A DNA stretch of 64,000 nt from a virus, in the IMG/VR virus record IMGVR_UViG_3300032116_000106, positions 1 to 64,000 of that record; one strand, 5' to 3'. Positions 42,753 to 52,949 of this stretch are shown piece by piece. Every line of letters starts with the position of its first letter. Position 1 is the stretch's first letter. Position numbers and translations under genes: made by a program. The notes under the pieces were generated by a model that searched no databases, was not told where the DNA came from, and saw nothing but the letters and a program-made list of their open reading frames with translations.

Positions 42753-45700
42753 TACTTATTTTTTAATTCTTCTATTTCTTTTTTTAATTCCTTTATTGCT
42801 TCAACTAATAATGGAACTACTTTTTCGTATTGTATTGTCAAATAATTTTCACCAGATTTCGAATTACCATTTCCATCATTATCAAATGGTGCAATCTTTA
42901 CTGCTTCAGGTAAAACTTCTTGTACATCTTGTGCAAACATCCCAACTACTTTTTCATCAGTACTATATCCAGCTAATTTATTTGCAGTTTCATTCCAATT
43001 ATAAGTAAACCCGGATAATTTATTTAATTTTTCTAATGGATTGGATAACAATTCTATATTATTTTTCAATCTTCTATCAGATGAGAATGCAGTTATGTTT
43101 CCAGTTGCGGTTAATCCTCCTCCAACAGCAACAAAATCTGCATTATTGGCTCTTTGTACTTCAAAATATCGGGTATTACTAAATACAACTTGAAATCCTC
43201 CGGCTGCCAATTCAGTTTTTGAAACGGGAATAGCTGCCTCAATAGATGAAAGAGATGGAGTATTAATATCCATATAAAAATAAGCCGGAGGATTAAATTG
43301 ACTCATTACTCCTGCGCCATAAACTCCTTTTATAACAGGTGTAAGTGAATAAAACCCTTGTTTTAATACAACGGTTGTTGATAACGTTCCTCCTGACATA
43401 GTATGAGTAATGATACTAGTACCTATTGTATTCGTTACTTGACTACCATTATAAGAAACAGTACTATATACATCTCCATCTGGTGTTGTTAATCTAAACC
43501 CATATTCATAGTAAAATTTTTGATATTCTAGATATGTGGCTGGAATTTGTCCATCATCTCCGCTAACTTCAAATCGATTCGGAGTAGCTCCACCTACATT
43601 TGCAGTTATCGTACATGTTCTTCCAATATTAGCATCACCCGCAGATATAGTAAATGAAGTACTTCCACCTGTTAAATCACCAGTATTTTCTCTATAATAT
43701 TCAGTTCCTATTTGATTGTTATATGTGTAAGCGGTAAATCCAGCTGATTGTCCGATTGAAGATAAATTAAATCCACTAAAACTAACAGATTTCGGTGATA
43801 AACCATTATTAGCATTTATATCAACCACTAAACTATTTCCACTATAAAGTTCTACTGATGGTACAGTTGCTGATAATTGAACCTTTTTATTATTCGCAGT
43901 TCCGTATAAAGTTGGACCGGTCAATACCCAACTTCCAATATATCCATCGGTAGCTGCAATAGAACCACTAAAGTATCCACTTGCTGCAACTAACTCTCCA
44001 CTAAATGTACCACCGGCAGCTGCTAATTTTCCTTTAAAAAATGCATCTCCCGAAGAACTAATAAAAAAGTTTCTACTTCTTAAAGAACCATTATCTAAAT
44101 TAAAAATAGTTCCATTTACAGTATAACCTCCGATGGCCAAAGTTTCACCACTTCCTAATGTATATCCAGTCGATGTTATAACTCCCGTTGAAATCTTACC
44201 ACCATGAATAGTTGTTACATTTGCACCACCAATATGATTTGTAATAGAACCCGATGGTATATGGTTAATTACATTTGTACCATCTTCTAAAGTATTTGCA
44301 GCAGTAAACGTTACCAATCCACTAAATCCGATTGCCTGAACAGGTGTACTAAATGATGGTGTAGAAGATACATCACTTCCTGCAGATGATTCCACCGCAG
44401 TATATGTTGAATACCAATATTTGTTACTATTTCCGGCAGCGAATGTTGGTGCACCCTTTGCCCAATTCGATGTTAAACCACTAAAGTTTCCGGTACTAAA
44501 TGTAAATGAAGTTGCTCCGGGGGTAGATGGTGCAGATCCCGCTGATAATTGATAATAAATTATTCCGGTTGCAGTTCTTAATCCATTTGTACCATTTGTA
44601 CCATTTGTACCATTTGAACCTGAAGGCCCGGTGGCACCGGTAGCACCAGTTGGAACTTTAGTAAATCTAACAACAATTGTTTGGGTTTGCCCCGCAGTTC
44701 CCTCACTATCGGTATGAGTAACTACAATAGTAGCAGATGCTTCTGCTGCATTCATCACCGCCGATGTCATCGTAAGAGTATTTCCACTTATAGTTGGATT
44801 CGTTGAAAACCCACTATATGTTGCAGTCATAGATGTGAATCTACTCGTTGTTCCCTCTAAAGCATTTACAGTAACATTGGATAAAGTTCCAGTTTGTACA
44901 CCCGCAGTATTAGCCAATACCGATTGAGCCTGTGGTGATGCACTTACAACCACCAATGGAACTGCCTTTTTAATTTTTGATAATGTTATAGTATCATTAA
45001 GAATTCTATTTGTACTCTCACTATCAGTAACTCTTGCAGTTAGGGTAATTACGGTTGAATTTACTCCATTACCCAATGTTCTTCCAGCCAAAGTTATTGT
45101 ACTACTAGTAGAACCAGAACTTGCTACTATATTAGAAATATCAGATGATGATGCGGTTATAGAATTTATAGTTAATGATGATGTTACACCATTATATGTT
45201 TGCCTAACAATTACACTTGAATTTGTAAATGCATCAATTTGTTCTCCGGTGGATTTTGCTGATACTGATTGTGCAGCGTTTGTGGTAATGATTTCCAAAA
45301 CAGGTGCTGCTTTTTTTACTTTTGATAGCGAAATGCTACCTGAAATATTTCTACTAGATCCTTCTGAATCTAAAACAGTTCCATTCAAAACTAAATCAGC
45401 TGAATCAAACCCATTTGCTAACGATGCCGTTATGAATTCATTTGATACGGTTTTTCCAAATATAACGGCTCCATTCGGAATCGATGTGGGATTTAATGAA
45501 GTTGCTAATCTTCTTGTGGTAACCCCATCATATGTATCAGATATACTCATTGTCACCGGTACAAAAGTTCCAACTTGAATACCAGTTGATGTAGCATCGG
45601 TGCTTTGATTTGAATTAACAATATCAAATGATATGACAGGCGCTGCCTTTTTTACTTTAGAATATGTAATTTCTTTGGATGAACTTATTATTGTTCCCCC

Positions 45701-48382
45701 ACCATCTTTATATTTTACATCTAATACCAAAGAACCACTATCTACTGATAAAGAAGATAATGAATAATTAATACCATTAAAATTAGCGGCAACCCCTGCG
45801 GATGTAGATGAAGATATACTAGCGCTATATGAATTAGTAACAAATAGTGATGAATAACTTATTACTTCATTTCCAACTTTTACTAACAATGAACCACTAC
45901 TAGCATTTAAACTTCCTGATATTGCGCCAGTTGAAAGAGCGGGAAATGATGTATTTTCATTTGTTGCAATTACCGAAAACCCATCTAAAACTTTTACAGG
46001 TGAAATTTTTACAAAATCAGAATACTCTATTCCTAAATTATCAGAACCAGTAAATGCATATGTTACATCTCCTATTGAATAAGGATATGAACTACCAACT
46101 AAGCTGTACGTTGTAACACCATCCACAGTTCCTACTATTGATAACGCAGGTGCACCAGGTGAAGAATTTACTTCAATTGGAACTATTAATGATTCTAAAT
46201 TTTGTCTTTTAGCTTGAATTAAAATTGTTTGGCCAACTGGGTTTAAACTTAAATTTGTAGCTTTATAAAAAAATTGATTTGTATTAGAACTTACAAATAA
46301 ACCCTTTGAATCAGTTCCATCTTGTCCACTTGCCCCTGCCACTAATCTACCTATTGTAAATCTTTTTATAAATGGCTGAGTTGATTCGGTTTCTTCTAAT
46401 GTATAGGTAATTCTATCAACTATTGTATCACCACTTTGTGTAGGTAAATTATGAAGAGAACCTGTGAATTTTGTAACATCTAATGAGGCGGAAAAACTAT
46501 ATAAATCTTCGTGATAATATGTAAATTCACCTGGATAATTTGCTGCACCCCCATAAACTGATTCTGAAATAACAAATCCTCCGGTGTCAAACACTTGTCT
46601 AGTCAAAGTAAGATTTCCTAAAATTCGATTTTTAGTTCCTACTATATTAATAGATTGAGAAAGAGGTAATGGGTATAAACTAGATGAGAAATTAAAAAAT
46701 TGTTTATCTACATCTATTGTAATATTTTTATCAATTAATCCAATGTTACCACTTTGAAATGTTTTAGCGCTTGTTACTACAATGGGAACATAGTTGTTAT
46801 TTATATCGAAAAACTCAAATTTAAAATCAAATGTTTCTCTCTCTAAATCTCTATCCACCGGAATTATAAAACTAAATTCATCTGGTGAAAATCCTAATTC
46901 ATGTGATGCTTTTAAACTCACACTACCAACATGCCAATAAGAATTTGCGGTTGTATTACTTGCTTCAAAATTTATTGTCCAATTATCGGTTATAGGTGGG
47001 ACAAAATTAAATATCCTTTTATTTGCTCCTCTAAATTCATTTGAACCGGTAAATGTTGCCAAACTTTGAGTTACATAATAATTTGAAATACCACTTCCAC
47101 TTCGAAGAGTGCTAGTTAAATAAACCTTTAATGTATCGTTTGTATCATTAGATGATGTATCGTAATAATTGTAAAATTCTAATGCATATTCACTACCACT
47201 TTCTAATCTTATATCATCACCCAAATTTGTTGATAAACGATTGTTTCTTAACTTTACAGCTCTATAAATTTTTGATGAATCTAAAATATTACCCGCATTA
47301 CTTTGTGTAGCCCAAAATGCATTCCAACTTTGTCCATTCTCATATGATTGGCTAAAATGGCCTACATCTATTGCAGAACCGGATATAATAGTTGTTAATA
47401 GTTCCGATGGTTCTACTCTCGTATCTTGTATAACTTCGTAATCAACATTCGAGGCTCTTGATTTTTTAAATACTTTAATTCTTTCAACATCCCCAACAAA
47501 AGTTTGAAGATGGTTTATTTCAAATCTACCGAATGAACCTAATATAGATGATGCGACGGGATTTTGATTATATTGATATGAAAGAGAATAATTTTTACCA
47601 CTAAAATTTGATACCAATCCATCAGATGAAGTAAACGGTGTCGCCACTATTACTGATGTGTTATTAAGGTATTCTACTATTTCAGCATTTTGTATATTAG
47701 TTCCTGTTACTGATATATAAGTTCCACCATCTGCAAATACTCCGCTTTGCTTTTGAATTAAGTATCTTATTCCCCCTCTATATCCTCTTAATGTAGTTCC
47801 TTCCGATGGTGTTAAAGCCACACCTCTTACCAATCCATCATTTTGAGTTGCATTTACTAAATTTCTAGAATAAAAACTTTCATTTAATTCTTCAATTATT
47901 ACTTCCGGTCTTCTTACAAATCTTACTCTCGTTTCGTTAGGAATATTTTTATTAATTTTTATATCCCTTTCCCATTTTATATTATAGATTCCTTCCCAAT
48001 CTTCCGGTATAGGTTGAATAAATCCATTTTCATCCAAATACTTATCCAATTCACCCAAAATAGTTATTTTACCTATTCCAATTGGTGTATCTTCATAAAC
48101 ATAAACTCCTATTAATTTTGATAAACCTTCATAGTATTCGGGTATACCTTCACCAGGTTGAACAAATAATGGATTACCTTCGGTATCTAAAACTTCAATT
48201 TTGATTTCAGTTGATGGTTTTAGAAATGTAGAACCCTCTATTAGAAATCCATTTTTTCCCGCAGTAAATAAATCTCCTAATTCAGAAATTTTAAAATATT
48301 GTGAAAGGGGGTTATTATCAACTATAAAAGTTTGAAAGTTGGATAAATTTTGTAGTGGAGAAGTTTTCTTTATTCTAGACAT
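42752..48382 (-). CDS. Giant tail fibre protein with C-terminal S74 intramolecular chaperone
   Basis: 1876 residues. The N-terminal part (about 1-170) is a virion-attachment-like domain; beta-rich modules follow. Three tandem repeats of about 113 residues begin at about 910, 1024 and 1137, each opening with K[VI]KKA-P and containing QS-x-A-x-[ST]TG-Q. A collagen-like stretch (GATGATGPSG then NGT repeats) lies near 1250. The C-terminus (about 1765-1876) is a peptidase S74 autoprocessing chaperone: SSDRRLKNNIELL, GFTYNW, VGMFAQDVQEVLPEAV, LTIQYEKVVPLLVEAIKEL. The chaperone drives trimerisation, then is cut off after the Ser. It is the main receptor-binding candidate. A late-promoter motif lies 18 nt upstream. 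Confidence 0.88.
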   Translation of the reverse strand: MSRIKKTSPLQNLSNFQTFIVDNNPLSQYFKISELGDLFTAGKNGFLIEGSTFLKPSTEIKIEVLDTEGNPLFVQPGEGIPEYYEGLSKLIGVYVYEDTPIGIGKITILGELDKYLDENGFIQPIPEDWEGIYNIKWERDIKINKNIPNETRVRFVRRPEVIIEELNESFYSRNLVNATQNDGLVRGVALTPSEGTTLRGYRGGIRYLIQKQSGVFADGGTYISVTGTNIQNAEIVEYLNNTSVIVATPFTSSDGLVSNFSGKNYSLSYQYNQNPVASSILGSFGRFEINHLQTFVGDVERIKVFKKSRASNVDYEVIQDTRVEPSELLTTIISGSAIDVGHFSQSYENGQSWNAFWATQSNAGNILDSSKIYRAVKLRNNRLSTNLGDDIRLESGSEYALEFYNYYDTSSNDTNDTLKVYLTSTLRSGSGISNYYVTQSLATFTGSNEFRGANKRIFNFVPPITDNWTINFEASNTTANSYWHVGSVSLKASHELGFSPDEFSFIIPVDRDLERETFDFKFEFFDINNNYVPIVVTSAKTFQSGNIGLIDKNITIDVDKQFFNFSSSLYPLPLSQSINIVGTKNRILGNLTLTRQVFDTGGFVISESVYGGAANYPGEFTYYHEDLYSFSASLDVTKFTGSLHNLPTQSGDTIVDRITYTLEETESTQPFIKRFTIGRLVAGASGQDGTDSKGLFVSSNTNQFFYKATNLSLNPVGQTILIQAKRQNLESLIVPIEVNSSPGAPALSIVGTVDGVTTYSLVGSSYPYSIGDVTYAFTGSDNLGIEYSDFVKISPVKVLDGFSVIATNENTSFPALSTGAISGSLNASSGSLLVKVGNEVISYSSLFVTNSYSASISSSTSAGVAANFNGINYSLSSLSVDSGSLVLDVKYKDGGGTIISSSKEITYSKVKKAAPVISFDIVNSNQSTDATSTGIQVGTFVPVTMSISDTYDGVTTRRLATSLNPTSIPNGAVIFGKTVSNEFITASLANGFDSADLVLNGTVLDSEGSSRNISGSISLSKVKKAAPVLEIITTNAAQSVSAKSTGEQIDAFTNSSVIVRQTYNGVTSSLTINSITASSSDISNIVASSGSTSSTITLAGRTLGNGVNSTVITLTARVTDSESTNRILNDTITLSKIKKAVPLVVVSASPQAQSVLANTAGVQTGTLSNVTVNALEGTTSRFTSMTATYSGFSTNPTISGNTLTMTSAVMNAAEASATIVVTHTDSEGTAGQTQTIVVRFTKVPTGATGATGPSGSNGTNGTNGTNGLRTATGIIYYQLSAGSAPSTPGATSFTFSTGNFSGLTSNWAKGAPTFAAGNSNKYWYSTYTAVESSAGSDVSSTPSFSTPVQAIGFSGLVTFTAANTLEDGTNVINHIPSGSITNHIGGANVTTIHGGKISTGVITSTGYTLGSGETLAIGGYTVNGTIFNLDNGSLRSRNFFISSSGDAFFKGKLAAAGGTFSGELVAASGYFSGSIAATDGYIGSWVLTGPTLYGTANNKKVQLSATVPSVELYSGNSLVVDINANNGLSPKSVSFSGFNLSSIGQSAGFTAYTYNNQIGTEYYRENTGDLTGGSTSFTISAGDANIGRTCTITANVGGATPNRFEVSGDDGQIPATYLEYQKFYYEYGFRLTTPDGDVYSTVSYNGSQVTNTIGTSIITHTMSGGTLSTTVVLKQGFYSLTPVIKGVYGAGVMSQFNPPAYFYMDINTPSLSSIEAAIPVSKTELAAGGFQVVFSNTRYFEVQRANNADFVAVGGGLTATGNITAFSSDRRLKNNIELLSNPLEKLNKLSGFTYNWNETANKLAGYSTDEKVVGMFAQDVQEVLPEAVKIAPFDNDGNGNSKSGENYLTIQYEKVVPLLVEAIKELKKEIEELKNK
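44583..44618 (-). repeat. 9-bp tandem repeat encoding NGT units of the fibre
   Basis: Four copies of CCATTTGTA-type units on the plus strand (three perfect, one with GAA). They encode N-G-T repeats in the collagen-like part of the fibre, a likely site of copy-number variation. Confidence 0.85.
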
Positions 48383-48400
48383 TTTAATTCAGTATTCAGA

Positions 48401-48408
48401 AATAAATA
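48401..48408 (-). promoter_or_regulatory. Candidate late promoter motif before the fibre gene
   Basis: The minus strand reads AAGAATATTTATTTCTGA with 18 nt between the motif and the ATG at 48382. This is the same core and spacing as at 11290 and 59206. Confidence 0.45.
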
Positions 48409-48438
48409 TTCTTTATATGTATTTATATAAGTAAATAC

Positions 48439-48468
48439 TAAAGAAATCTAAAGAATGATAAAGAAATC
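48439..48468 (+). repeat. Three tandem 10-bp repeats over the start of the ribbon-helix-helix gene
   Basis: TAAAGAAATC, TAAAGAATGA and TAAAGAAATC follow one another without gaps and cover the start codon at 48455. Tandem sites with about one helical turn of spacing are typical of ribbon-helix-helix operators, so autoregulation is plausible. The last unit is also coding. Confidence 0.4.
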
Positions 48469-48640
48469 CGATAGATATGCGATGTTACAACTCCCAAAAG
48501 AGGTTCATACCGTATTAAAAGATTATTGCGATGAGAGAGGTCTAAAAATGAGTAGGTTCGTATCTAATCTAATTAAAGAAAAAATACGAACCACCTCAAA
48601 AGTTAGAAATATACTACCGGCGGAAAGAATCAAAACTTAA
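48455..48640 (+). CDS. Ribbon-helix-helix (Arc/CopG-like) DNA-binding protein
   Basis: 61 residues and the only plus-strand gene in the window. YAMLQLPKEVHTVLKDYCDE (8-27) and RGLKMSRFVSNLIKEKI (28-44) form a strand-helix-helix pattern as in Arc, MetJ and CopG proteins. The basic C-terminal tail (TTSKVRNILPAERIKT) could add DNA or protein contacts. It lies in the divergent interval between the fibre gene and gp47/46, and its 3' end overlaps the 3' end of gp47/46 by 11 bp. It is a candidate repressor or activator that separates early from late transcription; the tandem repeats over its start suggest self-control. Confidence 0.75.
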   Translation: MIKKSDRYAMLQLPKEVHTVLKDYCDERGLKMSRFVSNLIKEKIRTTSKVRNILPAERIKT

Positions 48641-51600
48641 CGGAACTAAACCCGCTATCTTTCTTAATTTCTAAAAGAGTATCCACCACATCTCTCATAG
48701 AATCAATATGTGAAATTACAATCACAAATTCAAATTGAGTTTTTAGATAAGCAAATGCCATAAATAGTGATTGTAAATTCTCACTATCTAATGTTCCAAA
48801 TCCTTCATCAATAACTAAAAAGTTTGGTCGAGGAAGATTACAAATGTTAATTAAAGCAACTCTAATTGCTAATCCACTAATAAACTTCTCCATACCACTA
48901 CACATTTCCAACGGCCACTTTCTACTATCTCCATAATTGATATAAGCATTTACATTCTTACCATCCATTTGTAGATTCATACTGAACTCTACTATTTGAC
49001 CTAAGATGTTATTAATCTCACCTTCAATAGATGGGAGTGTTTTAGAAATCAACTCATAAGAAATACCATCTCTTTTCACCGCATCTAAATAGTATTCGTA
49101 TAATTTGTTGGTTTCTTCTAATTCTTTTATCTTCGCGATGTTTTCTTCTATTGTAGTCTTTTCTTGCCTCGCTTTGGATATGTTGGTATTTATATGAAGA
49201 ATCGTATCACTTTTTCTTTTTAACTCCCTCTTAATACCATCAACAATTTCTTTAGTATCATTAATATTCTTTCGAAGTTGTTTATTAGTTTCGATTTGTT
49301 CTTTGTTCTTATGATACTCATCGATGTTTGAAGTAGCAACCTTTATACTATCTTCACAATCCCTTATATCTAATTTTGTTTTTGAGATCTGTTCTTTGAT
49401 TCGACTAACTAATGTTTTGGAATCATTTATCTCTTTATGTTTTGTCTGATATGTTTTATATGCTTCTTCTATTCCATTTAGTATTTCCAAAGTTTGTCTA
49501 ATACTCAACACATCAGATAATGCCTCGTCAACAATACTTTCTAATTGAGGTAAAGAAGTTTTTGCATTCATTGCATCTTTTACAAATGCATTATCACAAC
49601 AAAACTCACAATTCGGGTCGTATTTATGATTATCTAAATGTTTGATTTTTTCTATTGCACCATCTAAATAAATCTTAGCACTCGAATGAACTTTTTCAGC
49701 TTTAACTAAATCATCTTTTTTTGTTGCATAATCAGAGTATGCATATTCTATATCAACACTACTATCTCCTATTGTAAAATTAGATAATACTTTTTCTTGC
49801 TCAACTAATTGTAATACTATCTCTTCTGCCTGAATAAGTTGGGTATCCATTTTTTCTAACTTATCAATATGAGATTCTAATGAAGATGTTAGTGAATTTA
49901 ATTTATTTGTTTCAACATCTAAATCTAATGTGATTGTAGTTTGGATAATCTGTGATTCTAAATTTGATAAAGTTTTTTCTACTTCAGTTTTATCTAATTC
50001 CAAATCTTCTTTTTCAGATTGAAGTAAATCAAATTGAGATTGACCATCATTAATAATCGTTTCTAATTCCGCCAATCTTTGTGAGAAGTCATCTTTCTTA
50101 AAATTCTTTAATAGGATAGCCGCTTCTTTATTATCTTCATTTACTACATCGAATAATTTATCAAATACATTTACACCGATGTATTGTGCTAAAATATCTT
50201 TTCTTTCCGATTGTGATTTATCTATGAACAATGCGTTATTACCTTGTAACGAAAGTGATGTCATTACAAAATCTTCATAAGTTCCTAAATACTTTCGGAT
50301 TATATCGTTTGTATCTCTTCTTTCTTCACCATTCAAAGATTCCTCAATTCCATCTACAATTCTATAAAAGTTTACATTCACTTTTACATTCCCACCTTTT
50401 GTAGTATGAGCTTCTCTTTCAATGTAATAATCTACGCCATCAATTTCAAAATTAAACTTACAATTGAATGTATCTTTTTGATTATTCATAATATGGGTAG
50501 CCTTAAATGCTCTACTACACTTATCAAAAATACAAAATGAGAGTGAATCGAAAAGAGATGATTTACCTTGTGTGTTTGGTGCAAATAATCCTATTATACC
50601 CCTTGCATTTTCAAAGTTTATTTTGTTCCCTTCACCATATGAAAACATATTACTGAATTCAAATGTTTTAGGAATCCATAGTATATTATCAGTTTCTTCG
50701 TGAGTAATTTTTAGATTTACATTATTATTTATCTCAACAATTTTATCTAATGTTTTATCATCTAATAAAAACTGCCTTTCCAAATACTCTCTAATCAATC
50801 CATTCTGAACATTCGGGTCTTTAACATTACCCGCTAAGTTTCTAGCGTTTCGGTTTTTTGATTTTAATGAATTAAGAGTATCTTGTTTGGTAATTGTAAT
50901 TTCATTTACCTTAAACATTTGTTGTAATTCAGCTGATACTAATTTTATATCACTAACTTCGGTATCAGAAAAACGAACTCTTAAACGCGGTTGTTTAGGT
51001 AATTTAGTTCCAATCTCGTTTCTTACCCATTGAGGAATCACACCGTTTATAACATCAATCGTTAGGTAACCATAATCATTGTGAATGTTAAATTCTTCAA
51101 ATGTTTCAGTATCGACATTCCAAAGAAGGTATCCATGATTCTCTAAATACTCTCCATGATTTTGTTGAACTACGGATCCGGCGTAAACTACTATTGGTTT
51201 ACCATTTGCTCTATCTCTTTGTTGAACAACTTGTCTTTTGTGTATATCCCCCATCAATACCATATCAAACCCATCAAACATATCAGGTGTGAAATTGTGA
51301 GAAGATACAACATAACCAATATCGGTTTTTGCCGCATCAACGGGCCCGTGGAAGAAACAAATTTTCTTATTACCATTTACATCAACTCCTTTCGGCCAAT
51401 TTTCTTTCTTATCCAAAATCGAATAAACAGTAAAAGTTATATCATCGGTGATTTGATATACACCAGTATCTCTTAAATAAACTAAATTTGGGAGTGAAAG
51501 ATTATCACATATAGGAGTTAGAACATCTAAACGGTCTTTATTGTTTAGATTACAATCATGATTTCCCGTAATAACAAATGTAGGTCTTCTCTTAGCACAT

Positions 51601-51824
51601 TCAGTAAAGAACCAAGTGATTTCCCTTACTAATTCAGGAGACATTTCAGTTTTAGCGTGGGCTATATCACCTGCTAAATAGATTATAGAATCCTCTAAAT
51701 TTTGGGAATCCACATCAGCTAAAAACTTATTTAATACCTCTCTATACTCTTTATGCCTTTTTAGATTACGAATATGTAAATCGGCCAAATGATAGATGTA
51801 TTTAATGTTATCTAATTTAATCAT
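48630..51824 (-). CDS. 47-46: Fused recombination nuclease-ATPase, T4 gp47 plus gp46 (Mre11-Rad50/SbcDC-like)
   Basis: 1064 residues in one reading frame. Residues 1-375 are an Mre11/SbcD-type phosphoesterase: ADLHIR (14-19), AGDIAHA (51-57), GNHDCN (87-92), MGDIHKRQ (191-198). From about 380 a Rad50/SbcC-type ATPase follows. It has Walker A in LFAPNTQGKSS (413-423), a long coiled coil with a zinc hook CEFC (Cys739, Cys742), a signature region CSGMEKFISG (975-984), and Walker B FLVIDEGFGTLD (1002-1013). T4 encodes these as separate proteins of 339 and 560 residues. The complex processes DNA ends for recombination-dependent replication and host DNA breakdown. The promoter is the TATCTTTG element. 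Confidence 0.94.
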   Translation of the reverse strand: MIKLDNIKYIYHLADLHIRNLKRHKEYREVLNKFLADVDSQNLEDSIIYLAGDIAHAKTEMSPELVREITWFFTECAKRRPTFVITGNHDCNLNNKDRLDVLTPICDNLSLPNLVYLRDTGVYQITDDITFTVYSILDKKENWPKGVDVNGNKKICFFHGPVDAAKTDIGYVVSSHNFTPDMFDGFDMVLMGDIHKRQVVQQRDRANGKPIVVYAGSVVQQNHGEYLENHGYLLWNVDTETFEEFNIHNDYGYLTIDVINGVIPQWVRNEIGTKLPKQPRLRVRFSDTEVSDIKLVSAELQQMFKVNEITITKQDTLNSLKSKNRNARNLAGNVKDPNVQNGLIREYLERQFLLDDKTLDKIVEINNNVNLKITHEETDNILWIPKTFEFSNMFSYGEGNKINFENARGIIGLFAPNTQGKSSLFDSLSFCIFDKCSRAFKATHIMNNQKDTFNCKFNFEIDGVDYYIEREAHTTKGGNVKVNVNFYRIVDGIEESLNGEERRDTNDIIRKYLGTYEDFVMTSLSLQGNNALFIDKSQSERKDILAQYIGVNVFDKLFDVVNEDNKEAAILLKNFKKDDFSQRLAELETIINDGQSQFDLLQSEKEDLELDKTEVEKTLSNLESQIIQTTITLDLDVETNKLNSLTSSLESHIDKLEKMDTQLIQAEEIVLQLVEQEKVLSNFTIGDSSVDIEYAYSDYATKKDDLVKAEKVHSSAKIYLDGAIEKIKHLDNHKYDPNCEFCCDNAFVKDAMNAKTSLPQLESIVDEALSDVLSIRQTLEILNGIEEAYKTYQTKHKEINDSKTLVSRIKEQISKTKLDIRDCEDSIKVATSNIDEYHKNKEQIETNKQLRKNINDTKEIVDGIKRELKRKSDTILHINTNISKARQEKTTIEENIAKIKELEETNKLYEYYLDAVKRDGISYELISKTLPSIEGEINNILGQIVEFSMNLQMDGKNVNAYINYGDSRKWPLEMCSGMEKFISGLAIRVALINICNLPRPNFLVIDEGFGTLDSENLQSLFMAFAYLKTQFEFVIVISHIDSMRDVVDTLLEIKKDSGFSSVKF

Positions 51825-51840
51825 AGTATATTTCTTGTTG

Positions 51841-51860
51841 CAAAGATACGAAAAATAAAT
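51841..51860 (-). promoter_or_regulatory. Bacteroidota-type promoter upstream of gp47/46
   Basis: The minus strand reads TTTTTCGTATCTTTGCAAC. TATCTTTG is an exact match to the Bacteroidota -7 element TAnnTTTG. The following AACAAGAAATATACT leads to the ATG at 51824 about 27 nt from the element. The -33 TTG element is not clear. This is the best host indicator in the window. Confidence 0.65.
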
Positions 51861-51863
51861 GAA

Positions 51864-52946
51864 TTATTTAGGTTCTGATAGAATTAAATACTCTTTATTA
51901 TTTTCGGAATAGTTTATTTTGTATTTTGAATTTATGGTAGAATTAGCCTGAGAATTTTCTTTATGGTCAAATTCAAATATATCAATTATGTTATGTTTAT
52001 TTTTTATCAAATCTACTAAATCAGGTATTGAAATTTTACTACGATTTGAGTATGATATAAGCGTATATTTGGAATCAAAGTCTAATAATCTATTAAATGA
52101 TTCAATAACCACATCATCTTTTAAATGCTCAAAATCTGAAATTGCTCCCTCTTTTTTATCAGATGAAACATCTTCTCTTCTATTAGATACGCCAAATAGA
52201 TTAGGCTTATCATTCTTTACTACGGTAGTCCATAGGTGATAATATGAAAAATATCTTACTCTCGTAGTTTTAGTTTGTTGATTAGCAGTCCCATATGGAG
52301 GATCAAAATAAACTAAATCAAAAGAATCGTTTATATCAAAAACATTTTTATTATATACTTTATGATTTAAATCATCAACTTTCCAATATGGAAGTTCCAA
52401 GTGTAGAGGCCTAAGAGATGAACTCGTCCAATCTTTTAAATAAGAAACCTGATGGCCCATATCATTACACTTCGAATCTAATGCAATTAGAAGTGAAGTT
52501 AGTAATACTGATTTATCTATACAATCGGTTGGATATAATTTATCAATTTCCTCTCTTATAGAATCTAATTTACGAGTAACATCAATATAAAAAGGTCTTT
52601 TAGTTCCATCGGGTTGAATAGTACTTCCATTGTTAAATTCACCACCATAGTTATCAGTAAACCAGCCATCAGTTGGATTAAGAGAATTTAAATGCTGAAT
52701 TATTTCATTTAATTCCCTTTTATTATTACCTGCTAATAAAAATGTTTCAGATAATACTTTCGAATATGGTGCTAAATCATTCGAAGTTGTTTGGAATCCA
52801 ATAGATTTAAAATAATTGGATACGGTACCGGAGCCAGAAAACCCATCTAATGCTGTTTTTACATTTAGATGATTTATTATTTGTGTAATTTTTGGTAGTA
52901 TTTTAGATTTACCACCACTATATCTTATTGTTTTAAATGAATTCAT
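51864..52946 (-). CDS. DNA adenine N6-methyltransferase, D12 class (Dam-like)
   Basis: 360 residues. RYSGGKSKILPKI (8-20) and ALDGFSGSGTVSNYF (32-46) bind S-adenosylmethionine. LVYFDPPYGT (211-220) is the catalytic motif IV DPPY for amino-methylation. VRYFSYYHLWTTV and LISYSNRSKISI are typical of D12 enzymes. It may protect phage DNA from host restriction, or act with the adjacent gene at 52950, which starts upstream and ends 3 bp before it. The target sequence cannot be told from the protein. Confidence 0.9.
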   Translation of the reverse strand: MNSFKTIRYSGGKSKILPKITQIINHLNVKTALDGFSGSGTVSNYFKSIGFQTTSNDLAPYSKVLSETFLLAGNNKRELNEIIQHLNSLNPTDGWFTDNYGGEFNNGSTIQPDGTKRPFYIDVTRKLDSIREEIDKLYPTDCIDKSVLLTSLLIALDSKCNDMGHQVSYLKDWTSSSLRPLHLELPYWKVDDLNHKVYNKNVFDINDSFDLVYFDPPYGTANQQTKTTRVRYFSYYHLWTTVVKNDKPNLFGVSNRREDVSSDKKEGAISDFEHLKDDVVIESFNRLLDFDSKYTLISYSNRSKISIPDLVDLIKNKHNIIDIFEFDHKENSQANSTINSKYKINYSENNKEYLILSEPK

Positions 52947-52949
52947 GTT

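Noticed and set aside
45249-45578. Plus-strand open frame inside the fibre gene
   Set aside because: Antisense shadow of the Ser/Thr-rich repeat modules.
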